Positions 36,401 through 48,327 of a DNA stretch of 64,000 nt are shown here, piece after piece (positions within the stretch are counted from its first letter, which is position 1; each line of letters begins with the position of its first letter). The stretch spans positions 7,183,501-7,247,500 of the forward strand of contig CM069613.1 in the NCBI GenBank assembly GCA_035771175.1, read 5' to 3'. The notes below the pieces were generated by a model. The model saw only the letters and a list, made by a program, of their open reading frames with translations, made no database searches and had not been told where the DNA came from. A program made the position numbers and the translations under genes. The DNA is from Paratinospora sagittata. Its lineage: Eukaryota > Streptophyta > Magnoliopsida > Ranunculales > Menispermaceae.

Positions 36401-37214
36401 AAGTGATCTAGAAAATGACAATCATTTCATACATGTCAATATTCTTGGTTTCATTTCGAAGGATCAGGAAAAAGACTACAATTCGTTGTTAAGAGCAATC
36501 AAATGGGGAGAAAAGCAGTTCCAACTGACACAATACACCAAGCATATACCAAACTTCTAAATTGGTTAAAAGTCAATCTCATCTGTCTCACGTATTTATT
36601 AACCAGTGCTAACTTTAGAATCCCAAACTCTAAAAGTTGTCATTCCAAATTTCCGAAGCACCCTCCATACTAAAAATCCATTACATCATCTCAACATCCT
36701 TAAGTCACCTGCACAAAAGGGTACTTAAATATCTTCAAATTGCACTCCAAACTAATTTTAAAATGTTTTAAGTACCTTTTCCTACTGTATATATAGGATT
36801 GGCACCACATACAAGCGATACAAGTTACAGGATGAAATGCGAAAAATATACATTTTTTATCACAGACCTATTAGCAAAATCACCATAGGACGATCCCACA
36901 GATAGAATACAAAGCAGATGCCAAAGACAGTAAACTTCACTATTTTATGAATAGCATTAATTGAAGACAGAATAGCAGCAATACCAAGAAACTTGACCAT
37001 ATGATATTTCTTTTCATCACTGAGATAATTTACTCCAATCACAGAATTTGATCACAAAGGAGAAAGAATGTCCTAGCCTACTACATTCAACACAGACAAA
37101 TATAAACATTTAAGTATGGCCACCCAAACTCTATCGATCTAAACAGAAAACCATTATAGCATGTCCTTGGAGAGAAGAGAAAAGCAATTAGTGAACTAAG
37201 AAAATACCGAGATT
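33500..37214. other. Intergenic stretch between convergent genes
   Basis: No coding region is supported. A ~150-bp AT-rich block is duplicated in tandem at about 35065-35200 and 35208-35340 (shared marks: AAAAGTAAA(G/A)GAAACATG, TTAGATTGTTAAATTA, CATCACTAAA). A related block occurs at 30475-30650, so this is a dispersed repeat. A 112-codon + frame at 36222-36560 has no recognisable domain. The segment just below 37215 should hold the H2A.Z 3' UTR. Confidence 0.5.
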
Positions 37215-37511
37215 TCAATCCTTAGTGGACTTGTTGATGAGCGACTTGTGGATATGAGGGATCACACCACCTCCTGCAATGGTTCCCTTGATCAGGGTGT
37301 CGAGCTCCTCATCACCTCTGATGGCCAGTTGCAGATGCCTAGGTGTAATACGCTTCACTTTCAAATCTTTGCTTGCATTTCCTGCCAACTCCAAAACCTC
37401 AGCTGTTAAGTATTCAAGAATTGCAGCTGAGTAGACAGCAGCTGTGGCCCCAACACGACCATTGGCTGCAATTCTTGATTTTAGGTGTCGATGGATACGG
37501 CCAACTGGAAA
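37215..37511 (-). CDS. Histone H2A.Z, second coding exon
   Basis: Encodes residues 37-134 and the TGA stop (37215-37217). It begins [18 protein letters not shown] after a TATAG acceptor (AG at 37512-37513) and contains the complete histone fold. H2A.Z rather than canonical H2A is indicated by [20 protein letters not shown], the extended acidic-patch/docking region, and by the short HKSLI-type tail. H2A.Z replaces H2A in nucleosomes near transcription starts; in plants it is deposited by the SWR1 complex and influences flowering and temperature-responsive transcription. Every residue is plausible for a functional plant H2A.Z. The exon is separated from exon 1 by 13.3 kb. Confidence 0.95.
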   Translation of the reverse strand, partial: FPVGRIHRHLKSRIAANGRVGATAAVYSAAILEYLTAEVLELAGNASKDLKVKRITPRHLQLAIRGDEELDTLIKGTIAGGGVIPHIHKSLINKSTKD

Positions 37512-37755
37512 CTATACACACACAAAATTAAGTGAAGACACTCCTAGTTAGAACTGTGCAAAACCATCATTTGTAGATTGAAACAGAAATCACTTCTTCC
37601 TTTCAATTTATAACAGCAGAATGTGAAAGACAACAGAAATAGCATCAGGATGAAATCATCTAAATTTATTAGCGCGTCACTTGCTAAACTAACAGACTAA
37701 TAGACCAAGTATGACAACTCAATCATCATTTACGATATAAGTTGGGATGAAACAA

Positions 37756-38008
37756 TGTGTTTGGTAGCTAAGAAAATGAGGATTTTCTCAACAAAATTGA
37801 TGATTTTATTGAGAAAATGATAATTCCAATGTTTGGTTGGCAAGAGAACCAAGAAAAAGATTTTCTCAACCCCCCTTTGTTCTCACCATAATTTTCTCAT
37901 GTCTAACCAAACAATAATAAGAAAATTTTCCCAAGAAGATTTTCTTGAGAGAATTTTCTTGAGAGAACTCTATTTTCTCAAGGAAAACTTTCTCAGCTAC
38001 GAAACACA
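37756..38008. mobile_element. MITE in the H2A.Z intron, ~20-bp inverted ends
   Basis: The left end TGTGTTTGGTAGCTAAGAAA and the reverse complement of the right end (TGTGTTTCGTAGCTGAGAAA) match at 18 of 20 positions. The interior is rich in TTTTCTC/GAGAAAA and non-coding. It is probably hAT-like by its GTTTGG end, but the target duplication is not clear. It lies about 250 bases from the acceptor of the second exon. Confidence 0.7.
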
Positions 38009-40789
38009 CCTACTAAGTGAACAATTTGCTATCTCATGGCCAAACTGAACAAGCAAGACAACTCAGCTATGATGTATGATAAATTCACCTAAATGAAAAC
38101 TGACATGAAAAAGATGAGTCACCTATTGATATTAATGAAATTATGTATAAGTTTAATATCAGATTCCATGTTCATAAATTAGCCATCAATCATGGTCATA
38201 TTCAGACAAATAAGAGCATGAAAAAGATAAACCAAGAATCACCTATAGTATCCGTGAGATAGTAAAAGATACTGTGCTTATACTTGCCACCAAATCCATT
38301 TAATAATGTTATATAAGCAAACAGCAAGAGATGTTCAATAGAGACAGTTGCCCTTGATAATTAATTAAAAGCTACATTCAGTAAATTTTTTCACACCTAT
38401 GAGGTAACTTTAAAACACCAGTCTCTCCAGTCGACATGGCTTTCTTCAATCAGCTTGGGAAGTTTAAGAAATCAGAAGGACGCTCATAAATAAATGTACT
38501 ACCTAGTAGATTACTCTTAAGATATCATGCAGGCAAACACAAATACACGTGAACCATATGAAACGAGCTTCTAGGTAATGGGTGCTATGTTGAACATTGC
38601 AGTTCAAACAAATTCATCATTTCAAATACCTCTGGAAAGCCCTTTTTTTTGTCCCCTTAAAACTGATGGCCATAGGAAGCCCTATAATTTAGCTCAGTTC
38701 AAGAGAAGTTGCATCAAGAAGGGCAAGTGGAGTCAACATTTGATTTGAATGCAAGTTATACTTCTACAGTTCAAATCGAGTACACTGCAGCCACTAAAGT
38801 TTTGGACAGACCATTGTGGTTACAAAGCTTTCTCAAAAAGTTGGGTGTGAGGCAAGATTATTTTGTAAGAAGCAAATGCACTAGATTGGACCAAAAAATG
38901 CCATTTTTTTTTTAACGAAGGATATCTTGTCAGCATTACTAGGTGGAGTTGTTTCTCAAGAGACACGATTCCACCCACAAAAACTCTTCTCAAGAATCAT
39001 GTATGAAGTAAACCCATATACTCGAAACCTAGGGTTTCTAGTTCCCAAGTTGGAAAAAGAATGTTGTTTAATGTGCTTGCACAATGCATATTGATACAGT
39101 ATCATTGGTTGCATGTGAAGGTCATTAAGATTACAAAAGCAATATCTATGGATAGGTTTGAAACTTTGTAAGCATAATATCGGATAAGAAGAAAACAAGT
39201 GCAACAACTCAAGAAGAGAAGTTACAAAGCTCACCACCCAAGTTAAATCACTAAGGGATACAAAAATGATCACCATCCAAAGAGACTAACAAAGGATATA
39301 GAACCAAGGAAACACTCGCCAAACAATGGAATCCACCAAAGAGATACAGAGATAAAGAGATAAAGAGATTCAAATTTCGTTCAAATTATCAAAACAAGGT
39401 GTCTACAATATTGCTGGAGATCTTTTTTATAGATTATATAGACTAGCATAGAACAACCCTCCATGCGTAGGAAATGTCATAATTAAACTAATATTAATCA
39501 ACTTAGTACTTCCCAAAAATAACGTCTAAGTCCCTAGGAAAGAGAATAAGCAGAGATAAAGTTCCAAGATGATGCTCTTAAATCCTAATCAAAACAAGTA
39601 AGGTTCCAAGAAGATGTTCCAATGATCTAAGGCATTAGCTCTTAAATTGTTGTGCATGTTGACTACATCATTAATTATAAGAATCTGCAATAACTTTCTC
39701 TAGAAGCCTTCAAAATCCATGTTGTGAAATGTGCTAGAGGGTTAAGAATGGGCTCTCCAGTGTTGATTGTCATAAAGACAAATCAATGCTGCCAAGTTGA
39801 ACTTAGATTCCTCTTAACTCAATTGTAGCTTACTGAACTAGAGTTAGAATTTGAAATTCATTTGGCCCATGATCATCATACTTCATGAAATTAAACACTC
39901 CTCCTTCGTCAACTACACTAAAGTATTTGATTTTTTTTTAACCTTGGTAATTCTTAATGTAATTGGAAAGTCTCGCGTCAAACTAACCAACGGTATAAGT
40001 TCCAAGTCGCAAACCATGTCATTATTTACCTCCCTCTTAAGTCGGGAGGGGAAGATTTGATAGCATATCCTCGGTAAGTGGGAATCATCTCAATGACAAA
40101 TAAGAAGTTGGCTTTGAACCAACTCTTAAATGGTTACCGAATGGAGAGAAACAAGGTGTAGAAGCACAAGTTGTATTGTCACTATGGTGCCATACAAAAC
40201 TTTGAGAATTTAAAAGTTGTGGATAAAGTGAAAATGAAAAGACCAAAATAACGATTCTCCTTCAAGAGAAAAATACTTGGAGAAGAAGGAAAAAAGTTCT
40301 TTGAGCCTTAGATTTTCATAAGTTTTTATGCGCATCTCGATTGCCACTTCGGTGACATTGTTTATAATTTCTTTTCACATATCCCACCTAGAATTCAATA
40401 AAATCTATTGATGCAAAAATTTGAACCAACAATAGAGCTTGCTTGAATTATTTGGGCTCTCTCTTTGCTTATTTTATTGCCTTCACAAGAAAGAAATTAC
40501 CAGAGAAAGATTAGGGACATTAAGGTGGTGCTTGTCAAATCCATTCTAATACTAAGTCAATAAGTGGAAAACACAAGTTGGAAGGTTGGAGGACCTTCAT
40601 ATCATTCCTTTGGGGAGACAAGGCTAGGCAGTTATATAGACATCAGGCGTTTGAGGGAACCATCGACGTCTTTTGACGTTTATCCCTTGAGGTCTATGAG
40701 GGATCATCCATGTCGTCTCCTAATCGTTTGGCAAGTACTTTGTCACAATGGGTCTATCCCTAGTCTTTGAAGACCATACTAGATCTCTA

Positions 40790-41245
40790 GAACCTATTTT
40801 TTGCGTGTATCTATTTGCGGCATGGTTGCTAAGTTGATTGAGTATCTTTTTCAAAAAGCATGTGTGTGCCTTGTCATCTATCATACTTGCCTAAAGGGTT
40901 ATTGGTGTTCATCCTGCACATCGTTCCTTACAATCTCACACATAAGATCAACTCGTGACTTGAGTTTCATGTGCTTGCTTGGAAGGTTATATGGTCTTCG
41001 TTCTGCACATTCTTCCTAATAAACTCACTCGCAGGTTCTACCTGTTGCCTCGTTTCAACGTGCTTACTTGGAAGGTCACCTAGTCTTCATCTTGTGTGTT
41101 CTTCCTTAGAAACTCATGGGTAAATTATAATCATTGCACATTTCCATGTGCTTGCTTGGAAAGTCATGTGAACATTATCTTGCGGGCTCTTCCTTAGAAG
41201 CTCAAGCGCATGTTCTACTCATTTCCTTTTGAGTGTCACCAACAC
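40790..41245 (-). repeat. Minisatellite array A (~92-bp unit, minus orientation)
   Basis: Four to five degenerate units with landmarks, read on the minus strand: GAAGACCA, CCTTCCAAGCAAGCACATG, GAGTTTCTAAGGAAGAAC. Same unit as arrays at 42990 and 47755 but in opposite orientation. Confidence 0.75.
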
Positions 41246-41862
41246 CCGACGGCTTTGTTCCTTCTCACCTTTAGCAAATAACACACGTATGTGTTGCACC
41301 TTATCTAAACCCAAAACAGGGCTTGTTGACCGAAGACGGGACATGTAAAACTAGAGGGCACATGAAAGCCCGTAACTTCGACATGCTCTCCATCTTCCTA
41401 GTTACAACCTACAAACAACCAGTGGTCCTTCTGGCAATTCACAGATGAATTCCTTGCCACAAGTCTATGATACTTTCACCCCATCAACAACATCCTTATA
41501 CGACAAGCTAGCATAACACCATCCAATAGACTTTTGGTGCAACTTCAACTAATACAAAAATTGAAACTGCTCCACAATAAATTTAAGGAACCCCACCTCC
41601 TTCCAAAGAATAAAATACCCAACTAATTCCCTCAAAACATTTGGATTCAACTAAGTGGGGGCAACACCTAAGTAATGCAAGAAAGTTAAAATACCTCTCC
41701 CTCTGAAGGCATAGTCTATGGCCACCTCTTGAGGACTAGGTACCCTTAAAGACACAAAAAGTTATTTGATATTTCTGACTAGGAGATATCAGATCTTCCT
41801 CTAAGATCGACAATTGAAATCCATCAATAGAAAACAAAGAAGACCTTGAGGAAGAAGCCATC
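41246..41862 (-). pseudogene. Degenerate gypsy-type 'Transposase_28-like' ORF, copy 1
   Basis: The minus-strand frame starts MASSSRSSLFSIDGF and runs through LEEDLIS. After frameshifts it gives GVAPT-LNPNVLRELVGYF and GFLKFIVEQFQFLY, then short motifs typical of the long uncharacterised ORF found in many plant gypsy-type elements (Pfam Transposase_28-like, from memory). Several stops are present. It is followed in its own direction by minisatellite array A. A second copy lies at 47140-47425. Identity to the family is inferred from motif order, not from a search. Confidence 0.5.
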
Positions 41863-42084
41863 ATTAACCAAAGATAAACAAAAAACCAATAATGATCACA
41901 CAAGCACAAATGAGCTCTCCGCCCCAACCCACCCCCCCCCCCCCCCCACCCCAACCCCAAAAACAAAAAGCAACCACACTATATGCAACGCAGTCAATCG
42001 TCACCATTAGAATTATCAGATGTCTCCATGTTTAGAAAGTCGGCCATATACATGCATTGTACAAAAGCAAATGTGCATCAATGT

Positions 42085-42488
42085 GCTTGTTTGGGATAGC
42101 TTCTACTTAGAACTTTTGCTTTTTGCAAAAAGTGCTTAAGCAAAGCAGTGAACAACTTGTTTGGCATCTATGTTTTAAAAGTACTTCTAGTATTAGATAG
42201 CTATTTGTTTAACTAATTTAAAAAGTGTTTTTCAATGAAAAAGACTATATTAATATTTACCCTTAGAAAATTTGAAAGAAGTGTGAGAAAAAAAATAGAA
42301 GGCAAGGATTTTTTGGGTAGAAAATTTCTATCGCAAAAGCTCTTTTTAAAAGTTGTTAGGGGCCAACTTCTCCAAATTACGATGTAACTATTTTTTTAGG
42401 ATAAGCTAGAAGTAACAAACAAGATTAAAAAAATAGCTTTTGCAACATAGACTATCAAAAACCATTGCAATCGTTGTGCCAAACAAGC
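42085..42488 (+). mobile_element. hAT-like MITE, copy 1
   Basis: Ends GCTTGTTTGG and CCAAACAAGC are perfect 10-base inverted repeats. The interior contains AAAGTGCTTA and GGGTAGAAAATTTCT. The copy at 44103-44499 is its homologue in reverse orientation. Non-coding. Confidence 0.75.
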
Positions 42489-42601
42489 TCAACGAGTGAC
42501 GATTCAAAGATACATAGGCCCGCGACTATTTTTCTATAGAACTGTAAGTGTTCCAAAACAAAATGAAGTGTCTAAACACCTTCTCAACACCAAAATGCCT
42601 T

Positions 42602-42910
42602 GAGAGAAATAACAGAATTTTTAGTGAGAATCGCAGGGAGGCCAATAAGTTATGGGAAGACATTAGGTTCGTGGCTAGTTCATGGGTGCACGCGGCGGAG
42701 ATAGTTAAGGGTCCATCCTTGTCGGATTGGGTTTTGGATTGGGGAAGTTGCTTATTTCAGCTATAATTTCGGCCATTTTTTCTTGAATTGGGTTTTCATT
42801 TGATGGAACTTTTACGTTTGGACGCACTTTTGGTGCCTCCTTCAATGTATTTTCAGTCTACAGTTATTAATTCTAATGATATATTTGTTTCTGCTCAAAA
42901 AAAAAAAAAA
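42602..42910 (+). mobile_element. 5'-truncated LINE 3' end with 15-bp target duplication
   Basis: Encodes the last ~50 residues of a plant LINE ORF2 (ERNNRIFSENRREANKLW ... LSDWVLDWG), a short 3' UTR and an A-run ending at 42910. The duplication ACACCAAAATGCCTT flanks it at 42587-42601 and 42911-42925. This is a classic 5'-truncated LINE insertion, only about 309 bases long. Confidence 0.9.
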
Positions 42911-42989
42911 ACACCAAAATGCCTTCAAATGGTAAGTCTTCAAGTCCCAATCATTGCCTTGAACAATTAAAGATTGGGGGCTTCCTGCT

Positions 42990-43375
42990 TGGTGGGTATC
43001 AAGGTGAAGACCATGAGACCTTCCAAGTAAGTACATGGATATGAGGTGACGACCAAAACCCACGCATAAACTTCTAAAGAAGAACATTAGGATGATGACC
43101 ATGTCACCTTCCAAGTAAGCGTATAGAAATGAGACAATAAGCAAAACTTGTGTGAGTTTCTACGGAAGAACATGCAGGATGAAGACCATATGATGACCTT
43201 CCAAGCAAGCATGCAGAAACAAGCAACAATCAAAAACTATTCATAAGCTTCTAAGGAAGAACGTACAGAATGAAGACCACGACCTCTTCAAGTAAGCACA
43301 TGAAAATGAGGAGACAAGCAGATCCCTCACATGAACTTTTAAGGAAGAAAACCTTCCCACATTTCAAGCCTTTAC
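42990..43375 (+). repeat. Minisatellite array B (~92-bp unit)
   Basis: About four units with GAAGACCA(T/C)G, CCTTCCAAGTAAGCACATG and CTTCTAAGGAAGAACG. The lead-in sequence matches the lead-in of array C (GGGCTTCCTGCTTGG against GGGTTCCTTGCTGGG), so arrays B and C are parts of two copies of one element. Confidence 0.8.
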
Positions 43376-43870
43376 CTTTTAAGGAAGACCAAAATCCCAA
43401 TTAAAGTCAAAGATTTTGGCTGGTTGCACCTTTCTAATTTTACGAGGCCTACTAGTTTTTTATGACTTCTAATTTTGCGAGGTTTCCAATTTCACGTGAT
43501 TTCTAAACTTGTGTGCTTTCCAATTTTTTTATTTAGGAAATTATTTTATTTCCTTTTTTAGGAAAGTATTGTTTAGGGAAAGAACTTGATTTAGGAAAGT
43601 AGATTTTCTTTTGTTATTAAGATTTAGATTCTCTAGGAAAATAGCAATTTTCTATTTTTTGTGATTTTCTCCTCCTATTTAAAGGGGGCTATTGTAATGA
43701 GAAAGGCACTTCAGTTCAATCAAATTTTATTTCTCTTAAAGAGTTTTATTCTTTTCTTTGCTTTCACTGCGTCAACTACGCCACAAGAACTACGAGAAAT
43801 TGAATTCCATGAAAACAATTCATCATCATATGGTCAATGCTCAATTTGAACATCCTTGTCCAATTTAATA
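43376..43870 (+). repeat. LTR-like segment downstream of array B
   Basis: Contains CCTATTTAAAGGGGGCTATTGTAATG (43675-43700; TATA-like, then a typical LTR start region) and T/C-rich sequence after it. No partner LTR was identified. Assignment rests on composition and the promoter-like block. Confidence 0.35.
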
Positions 43871-44102
43871 AAATATTATATTCTTTGCAACAATGCCATT
43901 GTTCTTCAACATCTACTATTAAAAGATCCAAACAAATTTATGAGAACAAAGTCATTTGTTGTGTTACAAAACCTTTGGAATTTAAAATTTGTCTTTGAAG
44001 TGATGAGGAAAACGCATTTTTAATAGAAAAGGAGAACGCATTTTGAATACCACTAATTATACTACTCCCACTCCACAAGTATTTTCCCTTATGAGCTTTT
44101 AA

Positions 44103-44499
44103 GTTCGTTTGGCACAACGATTGCAATGGTTTTTTGATAGTTTATATCGCACTTATCCTTAAAAAAAAACAAAAAAGAAAAAGTAGATACATCGTAATTT
44201 GGAGAAGTTGGCCCCTACCAACTTTTAAAAATAGCTTTAGCTATAAGAGTTTTTCTACCCAAAAAACCCTTGCCTTCTCATATATTTTTTCACTTCCTTC
44301 GCATTTTTTAAGGTTAAATGGTAATATAGTCTTTGTTATTGGAAAACACTCTTTAACTTAGTTAAACAAACAACTATCTAACACTAGAAGTACTTTTAAA
44401 ATATAGTTGCCAAACAAGTTAGCTGTTTTTCCATAAGCACTTTTATCAAAAGCAATTTTGCAAAAGGTAAAGTTGTAAGCAAAAGCTGTCCATACAAGC
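44103..44499 (-). mobile_element. hAT-like MITE, copy 2 (inverted relative to copy 1)
   Basis: Reads, on the opposite strand, the same order of blocks as 42085-42488: GGCACAACGATTGCAATGG matches the right end of copy 1, and AACACTAGAAGTACTTTTAA matches its left half. The two copies could pair over ~400 bases in an intron transcript. Confidence 0.7.
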
Positions 44500-44605
44500 A
44501 CTTCATCTTATCACAAACTAGATTGTAAACAATCTTCGAAAGCGCATCTTCTCTAACTACAATGCACAATTTGATAACGACCACTTTCCACTTTAGCATT
44601 CACAT

Positions 44606-45815
44606 TATCTGCTCTATTGGTAATGTCAAGCTAAGAAACAAAGCTCTTGCGGGGAAGTGGTTGTGGAGACTCATAGAGGAAAGGCACGCATTATGGGCCC
44701 AGGTTGTTTTGAGCCGCCACGGCGACCAGGCAAATGGGAGAGACGCTGAGGTGTCTTCAAAAGCCACTCATCGAAGCCCTTGGAAGTTCATTCACTCTCT
44801 ACCCAATCTTCTCGCTATTGGTAAGATTAAAAGTTGGAGATGGTGCCACTTTCAGATTCTGAGAAGACTGTTGGTGTGTCACATCCCCGTTCAGAAACCT
44901 ATTTCCACGTACTTACCAGTTTTCCCGCATGCAGAAACAGCCGATTAGTAGATTCTGGGACCTGCATGGAGGTGGTGAGGGTGGCAGTCTGAATTGGAAT
45001 TTGCACTTACGAAGGGATCCAGTGGGCAGAGGTAGAGACGAGGTGGCATTTCTCCTACAACTTTTAGAAGGAATATCATTAACCGGTGGTGATGATAGGG
45101 TGGTTTGGCTTCCAGATCCATCATGTGGTTTTTCATCAAAAACCCTCTTCCACCATTTATGCTCACCAAGGCCCCTAATCCTTCCTCCTCCCATTTCCCA
45201 TCTAACTTTATCTGGAAGGCTCACATCCCTTCTAAAGTGAAACTCCTAGGGTGGAAAATTGTACACGACAAGGTCAATTGCGCAAACATCACCCAAAGAA
45301 AGTTCAAGTTCTGGGCACTTTCTCCAAATTGGTGTTATTTGTGCAAACAAGCGAGCGAATCCAATCACCACCTTTTTGGGGAATGTGTCTTCATTAGAGC
45401 ACTTTGGAGGAAATGGGCACTTTTCCTCCATTGGGATCCGGCCATTTTTGACACAGTTTTATGGGCGTTCCCAGAGGCGTCACTCCTCCCGAGCTGCCAT
45501 AGGGACTATTGGCGAGTCATCATTTTTGCAGTAGTTTGATCCGTTTGGAATGAGTGGAACTCTCGATTATTTGACAATAAAGAAAGGGATTGGGTTAACC
45601 TTTGGGAGAGCTCACTTTTCATTGCTTCATTGTGGATTAGTTCTAGCAAACTTGAGCGGGGTTTCCCCCTGGTGGCATGGCTTGGGGAACGGTCCCCAAT
45701 TTTCCAAAGTTTTCAACTGTGACTTTGGGGGCCTTGTATAAAACACACTCATACTAAATTATAAATACAAATACAATACTTTTGTTTCTTGTCAAAAAAC
45801 AAAAACAAAAATCTT
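44606..45815 (+). mobile_element. LINE ORF2 3' fragment with frameshifts
   Basis: Translated pieces in order are IGNVKLRNKALAGKWLWR, then RVVWLPDPSCGFSSKTLF, then the zf-RVT domain HIPSKVKLLGWKIVHDKV with CYLCKQASESNHHLFGEC, and finally the C-terminal SVWNEWNSRLFDNKERDW. They lie in different frames. An A-rich tail with interspersed C occurs at 45796-45815. The piece lacks EN and RT, so it is 5'-truncated. Related to, but distinct from, the fragment at 42602. Confidence 0.85.
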
Positions 45816-45924
45816 CTAGTCTATAAGCTAAGAAAAAGGGAAACTACACTCAGTGCATGACTTCGCCTTAATATTTTAATAAAATATTTTCAACACTCAA
45901 TGCACATCAAAGGGTAGGCTACAA

Positions 45925-47125
45925 AATGTGATCATTGTCAGTGGCTCCAATGAGAACAATGCTTCTACAGAACTTTTACGGAGATGGTGAAAAAGTTGAA
46001 GCTGAAAGTTAATGCCCACGCAAACCCACTCCAAGTCTAAAGGCTACAAAATGGGAGTAAAATCAAAATAGCCAAAGGATGCTTAGTCCCTTCAACAATT
46101 GGCAAATACAAGGATGAGATATGGTGCTTTGTTGCGTTCCTAAGGATACTTGTCACATACTATTGGGACGTGGCACTATGACAAAAAGTGTCAGCATGAT
46201 GATGAACATAATACTTTTACCTTCATGTTTGAAACAGAATGAGTTACTTTGTTCCTTTGTGGCCCTCTATCATCCCACCCACTCTTCCATCACTTCCCCA
46301 AAAGTCGAGCTCCCTTGCAACAGGCTGTGATTCTGGTTTAATTTTAGCATTTACTGATTTGTTTGTCGCTTCACCAACTATTGTCCCACTTATTTTGTAC
46401 CCATAATTAGATTTATTCTTTGATGTTTGTGATGAGCTAACTGATCTAAGCTACCTCCAGTCCGAGATGTTCAGCATGTTATACACTTTTTCCCATGACA
46501 TTTTAATCCAAACTTGCCACGTTATCACTTGACTCACGTAAAACATGTAAAGCTACAACTACAAGTTACAGAGTTGTTGGACAAAGGATTAATTTGAGAA
46601 AGCATGTCTCCATGTGCAATTCCAGCAAAACTTACTAGCAAGAAAGATGGAAATTGGCATATATGCATAGATAACAAAGCAATTAACAAGAGAAGGGTGA
46701 TATATCATTTTCTTGTTACAAGGCTAGAGGACATGATTGATACATTACATGGTGTGAAGCTCTTTCTAAGTTGGACTATGGCCATCAAATATCCATGCAA
46801 CCAAGAGATAAATCAAAGACAATCTTCAAGATAAAGCCATAAAGGATGGTCCTTATGAGTAGTTGGTCATATCATTTGGCCTTTCCAACACCTCTTCCAC
46901 ATTCATGAGGCTTGTGACTCATTTTACGTCCTTACAATAACATATAGTCGTATAATTTGAAAACATACTTCTCTATAATGCTTCAAAGTTAGAACATCTA
47001 CAGCATTTAAAGGACAACTCAAGAAGTGTTATTTTCTAATTGATTCAATTGTTTTCTTAGGCTATGATTTCTGCACATGGAGCTCAAGTTGATAATTTTA
47101 AGGTGCAAGCTATTCTTGATTGACC
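45925..47125 (+). pseudogene. Ty3-gypsy protease-RT fragment, degenerate
   Basis: The protease-side linker is recognisable in IGKYKDEIWC and KDTCHILLGR (about 46090-46170). RT follows with PPVRDVQHVIHFFP, NPNLPRYHL, ELLDKGLI, then [17 protein letters not shown] and CIDNKAINK at 46600-46690, and FGLSNTSSTFMR after a frameshift. Stops and frameshifts occur throughout. The order protease then RT without integrase between them marks it as Ty3-gypsy. It is cut at the 3' side by sequence of the other degenerate element (from about 47140). Confidence 0.8.
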
Positions 47126-47139
47126 TACCTCCACGACCC

Positions 47140-47425
47140 TCATGTAGGGGCAACACCAAAATAGTACCCAAAAAACCCAAAAAAAAAAATGGATGTAGTG
47201 GTAGACACCACCCACACTCCATGAGGCATGTATCACCAATTCCTTGACCGAGGGTCTACGGGCCATTTCTCTAGGAGCTGGTACCCTTATAGACATGGAC
47301 AAGGAATCTAATACTTCTACCTAAGAGAAGCTAGATCCTCCTCCATAATCATTGGCTAAACCTTATCACTAGAAAAAGTGAAAGGCCTTGATGAGGAAGC
47401 CATTATCAAGTAAAATAAGCAGCAA
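47140..47425 (-). pseudogene. Degenerate gypsy-type ORF, copy 2
   Basis: The minus-strand start MASSSRPFTFSSDKV followed by IMEEDLASLR parallels copy 1 (MASSSRSSLFSIDGF, LEEDLIS). Both copies later carry GGTGTTGCCCC(T/C)AC. Flanking DNA at 47425-47580 also matches 41862-42060. The copy ends abruptly where gypsy RT begins. Confidence 0.5.
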
Positions 47426-47754
47426 ATCAATAACAATAACAATAACTCAAGTACAAAAAAAGACACAAGTGAGCCCCACAAAGGAATCAACCACAATAGA
47501 TATAACAGAGTAAAACGTCACCACATTCAAGTGGCAGTCACACACTACACAAATGTGTGTAGCATTAACGAGAAATGGTTCAAAAATTCACAGACCATAA
47601 GCTTTTTTTTTCCAAAATCTTCTTAAGAGTCACGACTAGCAAAAATAAAACAATGTCCCTTAACATCTGCTAGACAATAAACAGTAACAAGTCCTCAAAC
47701 CTCCAAGACATGGCTTTAGACACTTTAGGACTAGGGGTTCCTTGCTGGGGTGCT

Positions 47755-48175
47755 AGCGACGAGAACATGACCTTCTAAGTAAGTACGTAGATATCAAGCG
47801 ACGAACAAATCCCTTGTGTGAGCTTTTAAAGAAAAACGCACAAACTAAATACCATGTGATCTTCTCAATAAACACGTGAATCTCAAACAATGACCAAAAT
47901 TTGTATGTGAGCTTCTAAAGAAGAATGCGCACGTCGAAGACCACATAGCCTTCTAAGCTAGCAAATAGATATCACACAACGAGCAAAACCTATGGGTGAG
48001 TTCCTAAGGAACAACCCGTAAGCTAAAGACCACATGACTTTCTAAGTTTATAAATATTAAATGACGAGCAAATCCACATAAGCTTTTAAAGAAAAATGCA
48101 CAGACCTTCATGTGGTATTAAACGACAAGCAAAACCTACATATGAGCTTCAAAGGAAGAATGCACATGAAGAGAT
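47755..48175 (+). repeat. Minisatellite array C (~92-bp unit)
   Basis: Four to five diverged units with GACCTTCTAAGTAAG, AACGA(C/G)(C/A)AAA and GTGAGCTT(C/T)TAAAGAA. Same orientation as array B and opposite to array A. Located just upstream, in its own reading direction, of the degenerate ORF copy 2. Confidence 0.75.
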
Positions 48176-48327
48176 CCCCACAACACTGCTGAACAACGCA
48201 ATGAGTGGCGTGGTATGCACATGCCTTTGATTAAGACACCCAAGCAACTTAGCAGCCATGCAACTAACAAATACATGCAAAAGATTCTAGAAATCCAATA
48301 TCACCATTGATGATTAGGGGAAACTCT

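Noticed and set aside
36222..36560. 112-codon + strand frame near the H2A.Z 3' end
   Set aside because: No recognisable motif; a frame of this length is expected by chance in this much sequence.
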